Below, in pieces: positions 1 to 7,074 of a DNA stretch of 49,586 nt. Position numbers and translations under genes: made by a program. Origin of the DNA: an uncultured Myxococcales bacterium (GTDB taxonomy: Bacteria; Myxococcota_A; UBA9042; DTJE01); contig CALJUR010000074.1 of assembly GCA_937975765.1 (NCBI GenBank), forward strand, positions 1 to 49,586, read 5' to 3'. Positions within the stretch are counted from its first letter, which is position 1. Every line of letters starts with the position of its first letter. The notes beneath the pieces were generated by a model. The model saw only the letters and a program-made list of their open reading frames with translations. It was not told the origin of the DNA and made no database searches.

Positions 1-36
1 TTCCGACGACCAGGAACCGTTGGGGATGCGTTTCAT
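1..36 (-). CDS. Start of a protein-coding gene truncated by the left window edge
   Basis: Twelve codons are visible, beginning ATG at position 36 and reading MKRIPNGSWSSE before the window ends. A strong ribosome binding site (GGAGGGAGGGG, on the minus strand just upstream) sits a few bases before the ATG, which is the reason for calling a gene. The product cannot be recognised from so few residues. The 0.5 kb upstream of it is non-coding and includes an A+T-rich patch that may hold its promoter. An alternative is a chance purine-rich tract, but the spacing to the ATG is good. Confidence 0.55.
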   Translation of the reverse strand, partial: MKRIPNGSWSSE

Positions 37-126
37 GATCCCCTCCCTCCTTGTGCCCGGTCACCCCCTGTGGGCGCCGGTTTCGGGGGGACAGACGGGG
101 GGCGAAAGAATAGGAACAACGGTGGT

Positions 127-155
127 GTAAAATATCTTTCATGCAGCGATAACAA
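127..155 (-). promoter_or_regulatory. Possible promoter for the left-edge gene
   Basis: On the minus strand TTGTTA (150-155) is followed 17 bp later by TTTTAC, or 15 bp later by TATTTT. Neither -10 is close to consensus, so the call rests mainly on the local A+T richness and on the position about 90 bp upstream of the left-edge start codon. The plus strand also shows TAAAAT at 128-133 but lacks a -35 partner. Confidence 0.25.
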
Positions 156-218
156 AGGGATGCAAGGGCACGATGCGCCGACGGACCCCCCGCGGATTCC
201 GCGAGGTCGGCCAGAAAA

Positions 219-378
219 CGTCCGGACGATGGGGATCCGTGCGATCCACCCCCGTCCGAACGATCGGGCGATGCCGGTCCGCGCGATCCGACACCGTCCG
301 GACATCCGGGCGCCACCGATCTGCGCGATTCGCCATCGTTCGCCCATCCGGACGGTGCCGAAACGCCCGGATCACCAG
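219..378. repeat. Imperfect ~42-bp tandem repeat
   Basis: Units start at CGTCCG or CGTTCG near 219, 253, 295 and 337, giving steps of 34, 42 and 42 bp. Each unit carries a variant of GCGATCC or GCGATTCGCC and ends at the next CGTCCG. The spacing is a multiple of three, so translations in several frames show a 14-residue periodicity, but no start codon with a ribosome binding site leads into it. It is too degenerate and too short for a CRISPR array. Confidence 0.5.
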
Positions 379-420
379 GACGGCGGGGAGCGGGACCCCC
401 GCCCTACCGGGCCCGGGCAG
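376..420 (+). repeat. GC-rich palindromic dispersed repeat, copy 1
   Basis: The core is GGCGGGG (382-388), an 8-nt loop and CCCCGCC (397-403), followed by CTACCGGGCCCGG. A very similar sequence is found inverted near the right end of the window (49440-49482), including the flanking CAGGA and CCCTAC blocks. A partial relative lies at 2262-2290. This looks like a REP- or MITE-like palindromic unit. Confidence 0.5.
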
Positions 421-530
421 CAACGACAATGGTCTCGATTTCCGGAGGGGCATCCCCGGAACCGGCCTTCCCCCAACCGATCGTGCCTGCCACCAGGAGG
501 CGGGGGCCGGGCAGCACCGACGTTCATCGC

Positions 531-551
531 GATCCCCAGGAGGCGGGGATC
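531..551 (-). terminator. Hairpin at the end of hutU
   Basis: A perfect 7-bp stem, GATCCCC (531-537) and GGGGATC (545-551), with a 7-nt loop overlaps the hutU stop codon on the minus strand. There is no clear U-tract after it, so it may be a weak terminator or an mRNA 3'-end stabiliser. Confidence 0.35.
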
Positions 552-2196
552 AGGAAAGGTGCGGCACCTTGATCCCGGTGCGCTTCGCGGCGGCGACGGC
601 CTCGTCGTAGCCGGCGTCCACGTGCCTGATCACGCCCGTCATGGGATCGCCCCGCAGCACGCGCTGCAGCCGCGCCGCCTGCGCATCCGTGCCGTCCGCG
701 ACGATGACGACGCCCGCGTGGATCGAGTACCCGATGCCCACGCCGCCGCCGTGGTGGATCGACACCCACGTCGCGCCGTTCGACGCGTTCAGCAGCGCGT
801 TCAGCAGGGGCCAGTCCGCCACCGCGTCGGACCCGTCCTTCATCGCCTCGGTCTCTCGGTACGGCGACGCCACCGACCCCGCGTCCAGGTGGTCGCGCCC
901 GATGACGATCGGCGCCTTCACCTTGCCGGTCCGCACCAGGTCGTTGAACGCCAGGCCCGCGCGGTCCCGGTCGCCGTAGCCCAGCCAGCAGATGCGCGCC
1001 GGCAACCCCTGGAACGCCACCTTCTCGCGCGCCATCCGCACCCAGCGCTGCAGCCCGTCGTCGTCCGGGAACAGCGACAGCACCGCCTCGTCCGTGGCCG
1101 CGATGTCCGCCGGGTCGCCCGACAGCGCCGCCCACCTAAACGGCCCCTTGCCCTCGCAGAACAGCGGCCGGATGTACGCCGGCACGAATCCCGGGAACGC
1201 GTACGCTTCGGCCACGCCGGCCTGGAACGCCTGCGTCCGGATGTTGTTGCCGTAGTCGAACGTCGGCACGCCCGCCTTCAGGAACCCCAGCATCGCCGTC
1301 ACGTGCCGCGCCACCGCGTCCCTCGCCAGCGCCAGGTACCGGTCCGGGCCCGCCGCCCGCAGCCGCAGCGCCTCGTCGTACGGCACCTGGTCCGGCACGT
1401 AGCCGTTCAGCAGGTCGTGCGCAGACGTCTGGTCCGTCACCAGGTCCGGCAGGTCGCCCCGCCGCAGGATCTCCGCGAACACCGTCGCCGCGTTGCCCAG
1501 GATGCCGATCGACAGCGCCCGCCGTTCGCGGCGCGCCTCGGCCGCCATCCGAAGCGCCTCGTCCAGGCTCTCCGTCCAGGTGTCCAGGTACCGCGTCTCG
1601 ATGCGGCGCCGGATCCGTGACGCGTCGACCTCGACGCCCAGGAACACGCCGCCGTTCATCGTGACGGCCAGCGGCTGGGCGCCGCCCATCCCGCCCAGGC
1701 CCGCGGACAGCACCACCTTCCCGGCCAGGTCCGTGCCGAAGTGCGTGCGACCCGCCGCCGCGAACGTCTCGTAGGTGCCCTGCAGGATGCCCTGGGTGCC
1801 GATGTAGATCCACGAACCGGCCGTCATCTGGCCGTACATCATCAGGCCCTTGCGATCCAGTTCCCGGAACTTCTCCCAGGTCGCGAACGCCGGCACCAGG
1901 TTGCTGTTGGCGATCAGCACTCGCGGCGCGTCCGGGTGCGTCTTCGCGATGCCGACGGCCTTGCCCGACTGCACCAGCAGCGTCTCGTCGCCCTCCAGGT
2001 CCAGCAGCGACCTTTCGATGCGGTCGAAGCACTCCCAGTTGCGCGCCGCCTTGCCCGACCCGCCGTACACGACCAGGTCCTGCGGCCGTTCCGCCACGTC
2101 CGGGTGCAGGTTGTTGTGCAGCATCCGCAGGGCGGCCTCCTGCAGCCAGCCCTTGCAGCGAAGCGTCGTGCCGACGATCGGTTCCACGGTGCGCAT
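550..2196 (-). CDS. hutU: Urocanate hydratase (urocanase)
   Basis: Catalyses the second step of histidine degradation, urocanate to 4-imidazolone-5-propionate, using a tightly bound NAD+ as electrophile; cytoplasmic. The 548-residue length matches the family (about 550). Family blocks are plain: GGSGKAARNWECFDRI near the N-terminus, QSGKAVGIAKTHPDAPRV, MYGQMTAGSWIYIGTQGI, the Gly-rich GLGGMGGAQPLAVTMNGG and, further on, DQTSAHDLLNGYVP. The start was placed at the ATG at 2196 because GGGAGG lies at normal spacing before it; an in-frame extension of 19 codons has no homology support. No hutH, hutI or hutG is adjacent, so the rest of the pathway must lie elsewhere. The Memo-family gene 102 bp upstream is on the same strand. 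Confidence 0.97.
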   Translation of the reverse strand: MRTVEPIVGTTLRCKGWLQEAALRMLHNNLHPDVAERPQDLVVYGGSGKAARNWECFDRIERSLLDLEGDETLLVQSGKAVGIAKTHPDAPRVLIANSNLVPAFATWEKFRELDRKGLMMYGQMTAGSWIYIGTQGILQGTYETFAAAGRTHFGTDLAGKVVLSAGLGGMGGAQPLAVTMNGGVFLGVEVDASRIRRRIETRYLDTWTESLDEALRMAAEARRERRALSIGILGNAATVFAEILRRGDLPDLVTDQTSAHDLLNGYVPDQVPYDEALRLRAAGPDRYLALARDAVARHVTAMLGFLKAGVPTFDYGNNIRTQAFQAGVAEAYAFPGFVPAYIRPLFCEGKGPFRWAALSGDPADIAATDEAVLSLFPDDDGLQRWVRMAREKVAFQGLPARICWLGYGDRDRAGLAFNDLVRTGKVKAPIVIGRDHLDAGSVASPYRETEAMKDGSDAVADWPLLNALLNASNGATWVSIHHGGGVGIGYSIHAGVVIVADGTDAQAARLQRVLRGDPMTGVIRHVDAGYDEAVAAAKRTGIKVPHLS

Positions 2197-2261
2197 GGTG
2201 CCTCCCAGGCGGTCCCCGGGGCGGATTCTCGCCGGTCGAAGGCGCGGGGGCAAGGGGAACG

Positions 2262-2290
2262 GCGGGGGAGGCGGGGGACGGGCCCCCCGG
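2262..2290 (-). repeat. Partial copy of the GC-rich dispersed repeat
   Basis: The plus strand reads GGAGGCGGGGGACGGG followed by CCCCCC between the Memo and hutU genes. This matches the inner part of the right-end repeat (minus strand of 49456-49482) but lacks the second palindrome arm and the CCCTAC block. It may be only similar GC-rich composition. Confidence 0.3.
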
Positions 2291-2298
2291 CCGGCAGG

Positions 2299-3150
2299 TC
2301 AGTCGCGCTGGAAAGCCCGGACGGTCTGGTGGACGCGATCCTCGGTGATCAGCACGCCCGCGTACCCGACGACGCTGCTGTCATCCCCGTTCGCGTCCCC
2401 GCTGCACGCGTACGACGCCAGTTCAGCCGACCGCGCGCCCATCGCCCGGGCCGCCACCAGCATCGCCACCGCCGGCACCAGCCCGCACATGCTCACGTGG
2501 TGCTCCACCGCCGCCGCGTACAGCCCCTTCGGGTCCAGCGCCGTCAGCCGCTCCAGCACCATCCGGTCCTTCCGCGCCGCCACGCGCCGCGGCTCGTGGT
2601 GGTTCAGGTCGGACGACGCCACCACCAGCACCGGCTGCCCGCACGCCTTCGCCGCCGACGCGATGGCCGCCCCCACCGATTCCGCCAGGCTGCACGACAT
2701 CGTCCGCAGGCACACCGCCACCACCCGCACCTTCGGGTTGCGCGCCAGCAGGAACGGCAGGTGTACCTCGATCCCGTGCTCCTCCGCGTGCGCCAGGTCG
2801 TCCCGGGTCGCCTCCGGGCACTCCGCCAGGAGGCGCCGCGCCAGGTCCTCGTCGATCTCCACGTTGCCCATCGGGGTCACGAACGGCCCGTCGGACGCGA
2901 TCGCCACGCGCGCGCCCAGCCCCGTGTGGTTCGGCGCCAGCACGACCACCCGGTCCGGCACGATCGCCCGCGCATATGTCGCCGCCGCCACCGGCCCCGA
3001 GAAGGCATAGGCGGCGTGCGGCGCCAGGATCCCGACCGCCTCCCGGGGCTTCACCGCCCCGGCGCCAGCCAGCAGTTGCGCCACCTGGCGCTGCAGTTCG
3101 CCCGACTCCGATGGGTAGAAACGCCCCGCGACGGCCGACAGTCTCGCCAT
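2299..3150 (-). CDS. Memo-family protein (AmmeMemoRadiSam system protein B type)
   Basis: A 283-residue cytoplasmic protein of the Memo family, related in fold to non-haem-iron extradiol dioxygenases. Visible family signatures are RFYP near residue 11, APHAAYAFSGPVAAATYA (normally PHAGYxxSG), LAPNHTG, the EHGIEVHLPFL segment and SSDLNHHEPR, which carry the conserved His residues of the metal pocket. The ATG at 3150 has GGGAGG six bases upstream. In many bacteria Memo sits beside an AMMECR1 domain and a radical-SAM protein; neither partner is present here, so the name describes homology and not a demonstrated system. It lies between two tRNA genes and hutU on the same strand. Its substrate is unknown. 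Confidence 0.9.
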   Translation of the reverse strand: MARLSAVAGRFYPSESGELQRQVAQLLAGAGAVKPREAVGILAPHAAYAFSGPVAAATYARAIVPDRVVVLAPNHTGLGARVAIASDGPFVTPMGNVEIDEDLARRLLAECPEATRDDLAHAEEHGIEVHLPFLLARNPKVRVVAVCLRTMSCSLAESVGAAIASAAKACGQPVLVVASSDLNHHEPRRVAARKDRMVLERLTALDPKGLYAAAVEHHVSMCGLVPAVAMLVAARAMGARSAELASYACSGDANGDDSSVVGYAGVLITEDRVHQTVRAFQRD

Positions 3151-3208
3151 GGTTCCCTCCCCGGGGCTCGAACATACCGAACCCCGGGAGGCATTGCCAG
3201 AAATGTTG

Positions 3209-3224
3209 CGGGGCGAAAGCCCCG
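3209..3224 (-). terminator. Hairpin downstream of the tRNA-Ser pair
   Basis: Perfect 6-bp stem with a tetraloop: on the minus strand CGGGGC-TTTC-GCCCCG, followed by the relatively A+T-rich CAACATTTCT. It lies about 39 bp beyond the 3' end of the second tRNA and before the Memo start, a natural place to end the tadA/tRNA transcript. Confidence 0.5.
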
Positions 3225-3262
3225 GGCGGGACGGGAAGGAACGATGTCTTCAGGCGAACCGG

Positions 3263-3348
3263 CGGAGAGAGAGGGATTCGAACCCCCGGTGAGCGATGCC
3301 CACGGCTGATTTCGAGTCAGCTGCCTTCGACCTCTCGGCCATCTCTCC
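3263..3348 (-). tRNA. tRNA-Ser (anticodon CGA)
   Basis: The minus strand folds as a type II (long variable arm) tRNA of 86 nt. The acceptor stem is GGAGAGA/TCTCTCC with discriminator G; the anticodon stem GCTGA/TCAGC encloses the loop CTCGAAA, giving anticodon CGA (reads UCG). The T loop is TTCGAAT and the variable arm pairs GTGGGC with GCTCAC. The 3' CCA is not encoded (the bases after the discriminator are CCG), so a CCA-adding enzyme is needed. It lies 30 bp after the other tRNA-Ser. Confidence 0.95.
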
Positions 3349-3378
3349 AAGTCAAGGCGAACACGTTCGACGGAACGG

Positions 3379-3465
3379 CGGAGAGAGGGGGATTCGAACC
3401 CCCGGTAACGTTGCCGCTACACACGATTTCCAGTCGTGCACCTTCGACCACTCGGTCATCTCTCC
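3379..3465 (-). tRNA. tRNA-Ser (anticodon GGA)
   Basis: An 87-nt type II tRNA on the minus strand. The acceptor stem GGAGAGA/TCTCTCC is identical to that of its neighbour; the anticodon stem CACGA/TCGTG encloses CTGGAAA, giving anticodon GGA (reads UCC and UCU). The variable arm pairs GTAGCG with CGTTAC and the T loop is TTCGAAT. CCA is not encoded. The gene begins 21 bp after the tadA stop with no obvious promoter of its own, so co-transcription with tadA is likely. Confidence 0.95.
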
Positions 3466-3486
3466 GTGCCGACGCCACCGCCCCGG

Positions 3487-3939
3487 TCAGCCGGGACGGT
3501 TCCGTCGTTCTTCAAAGAACCGCGTCAGGAGGCCGGCGCAGGCCTGGGCCTGCACCCCGCCGGTCACCCGGCAGCGATGGTTCAGGCGCGAGTCCGACAG
3601 CACCGTGTAAAGGCTGCGCACCGCCCCCGCCTTGGGGTCGTCGCAGCCGAACACGACGCGCGGGATCCGCGCCAGGACGATGGCCCCCGCGCACATCGGG
3701 CACGGTTCCATCGTGACGTACAGCGTGGCGTCGCGCAGGGACACGCCCGCCGCGACCGCCTCGCGGATCGCCACCATCTCGGCGTGGGCCGTCGGGTCGC
3801 CCGTCGCCTCGACGCGGTTGCGCCCCAGGGCCAGCACGCGCCCCTTCGAGACCAGCGCGGCCCCGACCGGGACCTCGCCTTCCCCGAAGGCCGCCTGCGC
3901 CTGTTCCAGGGCCACCGCCATCGCCGCGACGTCGTCCAT
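3487..3939 (-). CDS. tadA: tRNA-specific adenosine deaminase
   Basis: Zinc-dependent deaminase that converts the wobble adenosine of tRNA-Arg(ACG) to inosine. The 150-residue protein has the cytidine/deoxycytidylate deaminase signature: HAE at 52-54 (His ligand and catalytic Glu) and PCPMC at 79-83 (Cys ligands 80 and 83), plus the typical GEVPVGA at 21-27. The start at 3939 gives the usual N-terminus for the family; only a weak GGTGGGC precedes it. A strong promoter lies upstream, and two tRNA-Ser genes follow closely on the same strand. The alternative, guanine or cytosine deaminase, is less likely given length and motif spacing. Confidence 0.93.
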   Translation of the reverse strand: MDDVAAMAVALEQAQAAFGEGEVPVGAALVSKGRVLALGRNRVEATGDPTAHAEMVAIREAVAAGVSLRDATLYVTMEPCPMCAGAIVLARIPRVVFGCDDPKAGAVRSLYTVLSDSRLNHRCRVTGGVQAQACAGLLTRFFEERRNRPG

Positions 3940-3969
3940 CGCCCACCGGCATTCCAACGAGCCGCGCGG

Positions 3970-3998
3970 ATTGTAATCGGCCCGGACGATCCGGTCAA
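3970..3998 (-). promoter_or_regulatory. Promoter of the tadA/tRNA-Ser unit
   Basis: On the minus strand TTGACC (3993-3998) and TACAAT (3970-3975) are separated by exactly 17 bp, close to the sigma70 consensus. The expected start of transcription is about 25 bases before the tadA ATG. Confidence 0.65.
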
Positions 3999-4053
3999 CT
4001 GCGTTCGTTTTCCTGTAGGATACCCGGCGGAACCGGGACGGGAAACGGGAGCC

Positions 4054-5325
4054 ATGGAACCGATCGCCGTGCAGGGTTCGTTCGAGAACCAATGGAACCT
4101 CCAGGACTTGCGGGTCCCTGTCCCGGAGTCCCTCGATTCGCCCGACCGGCTGGACGGCGCCTCGTTCCTGTCGCTCGTCGCCTGGCTGGGGGCCCGCAAG
4201 GCGACCGGCGCGGCCCGCGTCCACCTGGCGCAGGGCCGCCGCTTCACGCTGGGGGTGGCGCAGGGCAGCCTGCTGTCCATCGAGGAGGAAGGCCGACCCT
4301 TCGCGGACGAGACCGTCGCATGGCTGGTCCAGCAGCGCCTGGTCACGCCCACGCAACTGGAGGCGGCCCGTGCCAACCCGTCCGGCAAGCCCCTGATGCA
4401 GGCGCTTTTCGAGATGCGGTTCTGCACGCCGCAGAACCTGGTCGAGGCGCTGAAGGCGACGAAGGAGCGCCTGCTGAAGGTGCTGTGCGAGCCCGGCCAG
4501 GGGACGTTCGCCTGGCAGGACGGCGCCACGCCCCGTCGCAGCGATCCCGTGGTCGTCGACCTGCCCACCTTCGTCGTCGAGACCCTCCGCCTGCTGACCC
4601 GGGGCGCCTATGCCAGCGACATGGACCCGCTGCTGCAGGACGTCCAGGGGCGGTACGTGTACCGGACCGACGCGCTGAGCCCGGCCGCCTGCGGGCTGCT
4701 GTTCCAGGACAAGGAGCAGAAGGTCCTGGACCTGGTCGCGGACGGCACCGTCACGCTGAAGGAGGGCATCGCGATGAGCCTCCTCAGCCGCACCCAGACG
4801 GATCGGCTGTTCCTGATCGCCGCCTTCCTGGGCCTGGTCGAATTCCGGCTGCAGGGCCTGCCGAAGGGTGGCATCGAGGCCCTGGAGACCCGGTTGAAGT
4901 CCGACCTCGAACGGCTGAAGACCGACGACTACTTCCAGCGACTGGGCCTCCACTGGACGACGCACCCGAAGCACTACGACGATGCGTACCGGAAGATGCT
5001 GGACCGCTGGGGGCCTGCCGCCTCGGTGCGCCGGCACTCTCCCCGGTGCGCCGAGATCGCCGACCAGGCCCAGGAACTGATGGACCAGGCCTACAACGCC
5101 ATCCGGATCCCGCTGCTGCGCAACCGCTACCGGATGGAGCGCTTCGGCAAGGAGACGCTGAAGTTCGGGACGGACTTCCTGTACAAGCAGGCCCACCTGG
5201 CCCTGTTCCGGGAGGACTGGGAACTGGCCCAGGAGATCATCGAGAGCGCCCTGGACGTGGTGCCCCGGACCGAGTTCCAGGCGCTGCGCGCGCGGGTCCT
5301 GCGCCGCGAGAAGTCGAAGGACTGA
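4054..5325 (+). CDS. DUF4388-type regulatory protein with a J-domain-like C-terminal region
   Basis: A 423-residue soluble protein with no signal peptide. The N-terminal third (about residues 30-130; ATGAARVHLAQGRRFTLGVA and the helical stretch after it) resembles DUF4388/PatA N-terminal domains, common in myxobacterial and cyanobacterial signalling and gliding proteins. The middle contains another winged-helix-like portion, and the C-terminal region (about 288-420) begins YFQRLGLHWTTHPKHYDDAYRK, a pattern resembling DnaJ-like or TPR-like helices in such proteins, although the HPD motif is absent. The ATG at 4054 is preceded by GGGAG. It is divergent from tadA and faces the Cys-rich lipoprotein gene tail to tail. 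Its target is unknown; a role in polarity or motility signalling is inference from the family. Confidence 0.72.
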   Translation: MEPIAVQGSFENQWNLQDLRVPVPESLDSPDRLDGASFLSLVAWLGARKATGAARVHLAQGRRFTLGVAQGSLLSIEEEGRPFADETVAWLVQQRLVTPTQLEAARANPSGKPLMQALFEMRFCTPQNLVEALKATKERLLKVLCEPGQGTFAWQDGATPRRSDPVVVDLPTFVVETLRLLTRGAYASDMDPLLQDVQGRYVYRTDALSPAACGLLFQDKEQKVLDLVADGTVTLKEGIAMSLLSRTQTDRLFLIAAFLGLVEFRLQGLPKGGIEALETRLKSDLERLKTDDYFQRLGLHWTTHPKHYDDAYRKMLDRWGPAASVRRHSPRCAEIADQAQELMDQAYNAIRIPLLRNRYRMERFGKETLKFGTDFLYKQAHLALFREDWELAQEIIESALDVVPRTEFQALRARVLRREKSKD

Positions 5326-5344
5326 CCGGGAACCGGCCCGTCAG
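5322..5344. terminator. Bidirectional hairpin between convergent genes
   Basis: CTGACCGGG (5322-5330) pairs with CCCGTCAG (5337-5344) with one bulged C and a 6-nt loop. The hairpin includes the stop codons of both convergent genes in a 15-bp gap, consistent with a shared terminator. Confidence 0.45.
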
Positions 5345-6891
5345 GCGGTCCTCGGCACGCAGACGGGCCTCGGCGCGTCCTGGTCGCACCGCGAGTCCCC
5401 CACGCAGTCGTTGTCGGAGGTGCACCGGACCAGGCACTGGTCGATGCCGTTCCAGGAGTGGCACGCGGTCGGGAACGGGCAGACCTGGCCGGCCACCTGG
5501 CCGCAGGGGACCGTGCAGTAGCCCGAGGTGCTGCCGGTGCCCAGCAGGCACTGTCCCACGACGCAGTCGTCGTTCTTCCTGCAGGCCGTCCCGATCTCCC
5601 CCAACCCCAGTTGCACGCAGGCATACCGGCTGTCGACGCCCAGCGCGTCCCCGTACCGGCACTGCATCCCCGCCTCGACGCGACAGCCCTCCGACGTGGT
5701 GCACCCCGGCATGCACAGCCCCGCGCCCGTCAACCCGCCGCGGTCCAGCGTGTACACGCACAGGGCGGCCCCCTCGCAGGGCTTCGAACTGGAGCAGTTG
5801 GCCGTGCAGTAGCCGAAGGTCTTCGCGGAATCCTGCACGCAGATCTCGGCGGAGTCGCAATCGATGTCCAGCCGGCATCCCAGCGCACTCTGGCTGCACG
5901 TGCCCGTGAATGCGACCTCGCACTGGTTCGAGGCGCACTCCGTCTCGTTCAGGCACTGCGTCCCGATCGCCCCGGAGTTGTTGGAGGAACCGCACACCCG
6001 GACCAGTTCGCCGGAAACGTAGTCGCGGCGCTGGATGCAGCCGCGAGGCAGGCCCTCCACCGCGCAGTCCTCGTTCACGGCGCAGGACTTCATGCAGACG
6101 CCCTTGCCGCCCAGGATCGCGCACCGGGTCCCCTCGGGGCACGGCGACGCCTCGTCGCACGACAGGACCGCGCAGTATCCGCCCGTGAAGATCTCCAGGC
6201 AGCCGGCCGTGCCGGCGCAATCGCCGTGGGTCGAGCAGCCGTCACCCGGCCCGCCCTGCGTCTTCACCTCGTGACAGACGCGGACCAGGTTGCCCGCCAG
6301 GTCCGGGATCCTCTTGCACGCGTATCCCTGGGAAGATCGGCAGTCGGAGTCCGACGAGCACTCCTGGAAGCAGGCCGGCATGTTCATCACCAGGCCCATG
6401 CATGCCGAGCCTTCCGGGCACTCCACGGCGTCCGCGGCCGTTCCGCATCCCTTCATCGCGCAGTATCCCTGGTTCCACATGACGCAGGACCAGGCGGTCT
6501 TGTCCTCGTTGCAGTCCGAGGGCTTCTTGCACGCCATGCCGATGGCCCCGCCGGGATAGGCGTCCGATCCGGGCGTGTCGGAGGGCTTCACGTCCTGCGG
6601 CGCGTCGTCCACGGTCTCCGCGACCTCGCCGGCCGGCACCTCGCCGACCTCGGCCGGGACGTCCGGCTGGGCCTCGTCGGGCCTCTCGACCTCGGGAAGG
6701 AGGACGTCGTTCCCGCCGCTGTCCTGGACGGCCTTGCAGGTGTCGCCGTACCGGACGGTGCCTTCCGGGCAGACCAGGCCCTTGTCGCAGCCTGCCGCCA
6801 GGACGCCCGCGGCGATCGCGACCGCCATCGCGACCGGGATCCCCCCCCGTGCCGCTCCCCGGAACCCTTGCCCGAACATCCCGATCACCAT
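5341..6891 (-). CDS. Cys-rich multi-module lipoprotein
   Basis: A 516-residue exported protein. The N-terminus has a hydrophobic segment ending VLAAGC, a lipobox-like site with the acylated Cys at about residue 34, then an acidic Pro/Glu-rich linker. The remainder is a chain of Cys-rich modules with spacing such as CxxPSDC, CSSDSDC, CPEGTRC and CTSDNDC, typical of myxobacterial surface proteins and presumably disulphide-bonded. No catalytic motif is seen. The start at 6891 is supported by AAGG about 8 bases upstream, though internal Met codons (residues 5 and 21) could also serve. Divergent from the AgmX-like gene. Function unknown; adhesion or binding is only a guess. Confidence 0.75.
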   Translation of the reverse strand: MVIGMFGQGFRGAARGGIPVAMAVAIAAGVLAAGCDKGLVCPEGTVRYGDTCKAVQDSGGNDVLLPEVERPDEAQPDVPAEVGEVPAGEVAETVDDAPQDVKPSDTPGSDAYPGGAIGMACKKPSDCNEDKTAWSCVMWNQGYCAMKGCGTAADAVECPEGSACMGLVMNMPACFQECSSDSDCRSSQGYACKRIPDLAGNLVRVCHEVKTQGGPGDGCSTHGDCAGTAGCLEIFTGGYCAVLSCDEASPCPEGTRCAILGGKGVCMKSCAVNEDCAVEGLPRGCIQRRDYVSGELVRVCGSSNNSGAIGTQCLNETECASNQCEVAFTGTCSQSALGCRLDIDCDSAEICVQDSAKTFGYCTANCSSSKPCEGAALCVYTLDRGGLTGAGLCMPGCTTSEGCRVEAGMQCRYGDALGVDSRYACVQLGLGEIGTACRKNDDCVVGQCLLGTGSTSGYCTVPCGQVAGQVCPFPTACHSWNGIDQCLVRCTSDNDCVGDSRCDQDAPRPVCVPRTA

Positions 6892-6985
6892 GGGTCGCCC
6901 TTGTCCTCGTTGGGGTGCCGACTACCGCAAGGATGCTAGCGGCCGGACGCCGGGAATGTCAAACCGCCGCTCGCGCGCGCATTCC

Positions 6986-7014
6986 TTGTCGGTCCCGCCA
7001 CGGTCTGGTACGAT
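6986..7014 (+). promoter_or_regulatory. Promoter of the AgmX-like operon
   Basis: TTGTCG (6986-6991) and TACGAT (7009-7014) are separated by 17 bp. The spacing and hexamers fit a sigma70 promoter about 55 bp upstream of the ATG at 7075. Confidence 0.6.
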
Positions 7015-7074
7015 GCGCGCACCGTCGCGCAGGTCGATGCCGCGAGGACGAAACCGCAGACAGGGCGAGGGGGC

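Larger units (their letters stand above)
37..549. other. Non-coding region with degenerate repeats between hutU and the left-edge gene
   Basis: No convincing gene lies here. The stretch holds an A+T-rich patch around 110-165 (unusual in this GC-rich window), an imperfect 42-bp tandem repeat at about 219-378, a GC-rich palindromic element at about 376-420 and two shorter related fragments (CCAGGAGGCGGGG starting near 492 and 535). Long open frames cross it on both strands, but they are low-complexity Arg/Pro/Ala translations of the repeats. Confidence 0.6.

Noticed and set aside
219..545. CRISPR-like array
   Set aside because: The repeats are degenerate, contiguous without unique spacers and there are no cas genes.
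70..3309. Long plus-strand frames at 70-1620 and 1741-3309
   Set aside because: They lie opposite hutU and Memo, are Arg/His/Pro-rich, and the second runs through both tRNA-adjacent regions. No ribosome binding site or recognisable domain.
3263..3465. Prophage or integrative-element attachment at the tRNA-Ser pair
   Set aside because: No integrase gene and no repeated tRNA 3' end were seen nearby; the similarity between the two genes is explained by both being tRNA-Ser.
3436..4053. Upstream extension of the DUF4388 protein
   Set aside because: The frame continues across tadA and its promoter with Arg/His-rich residues. The ATG at 4054 with GGGAG is the natural start.
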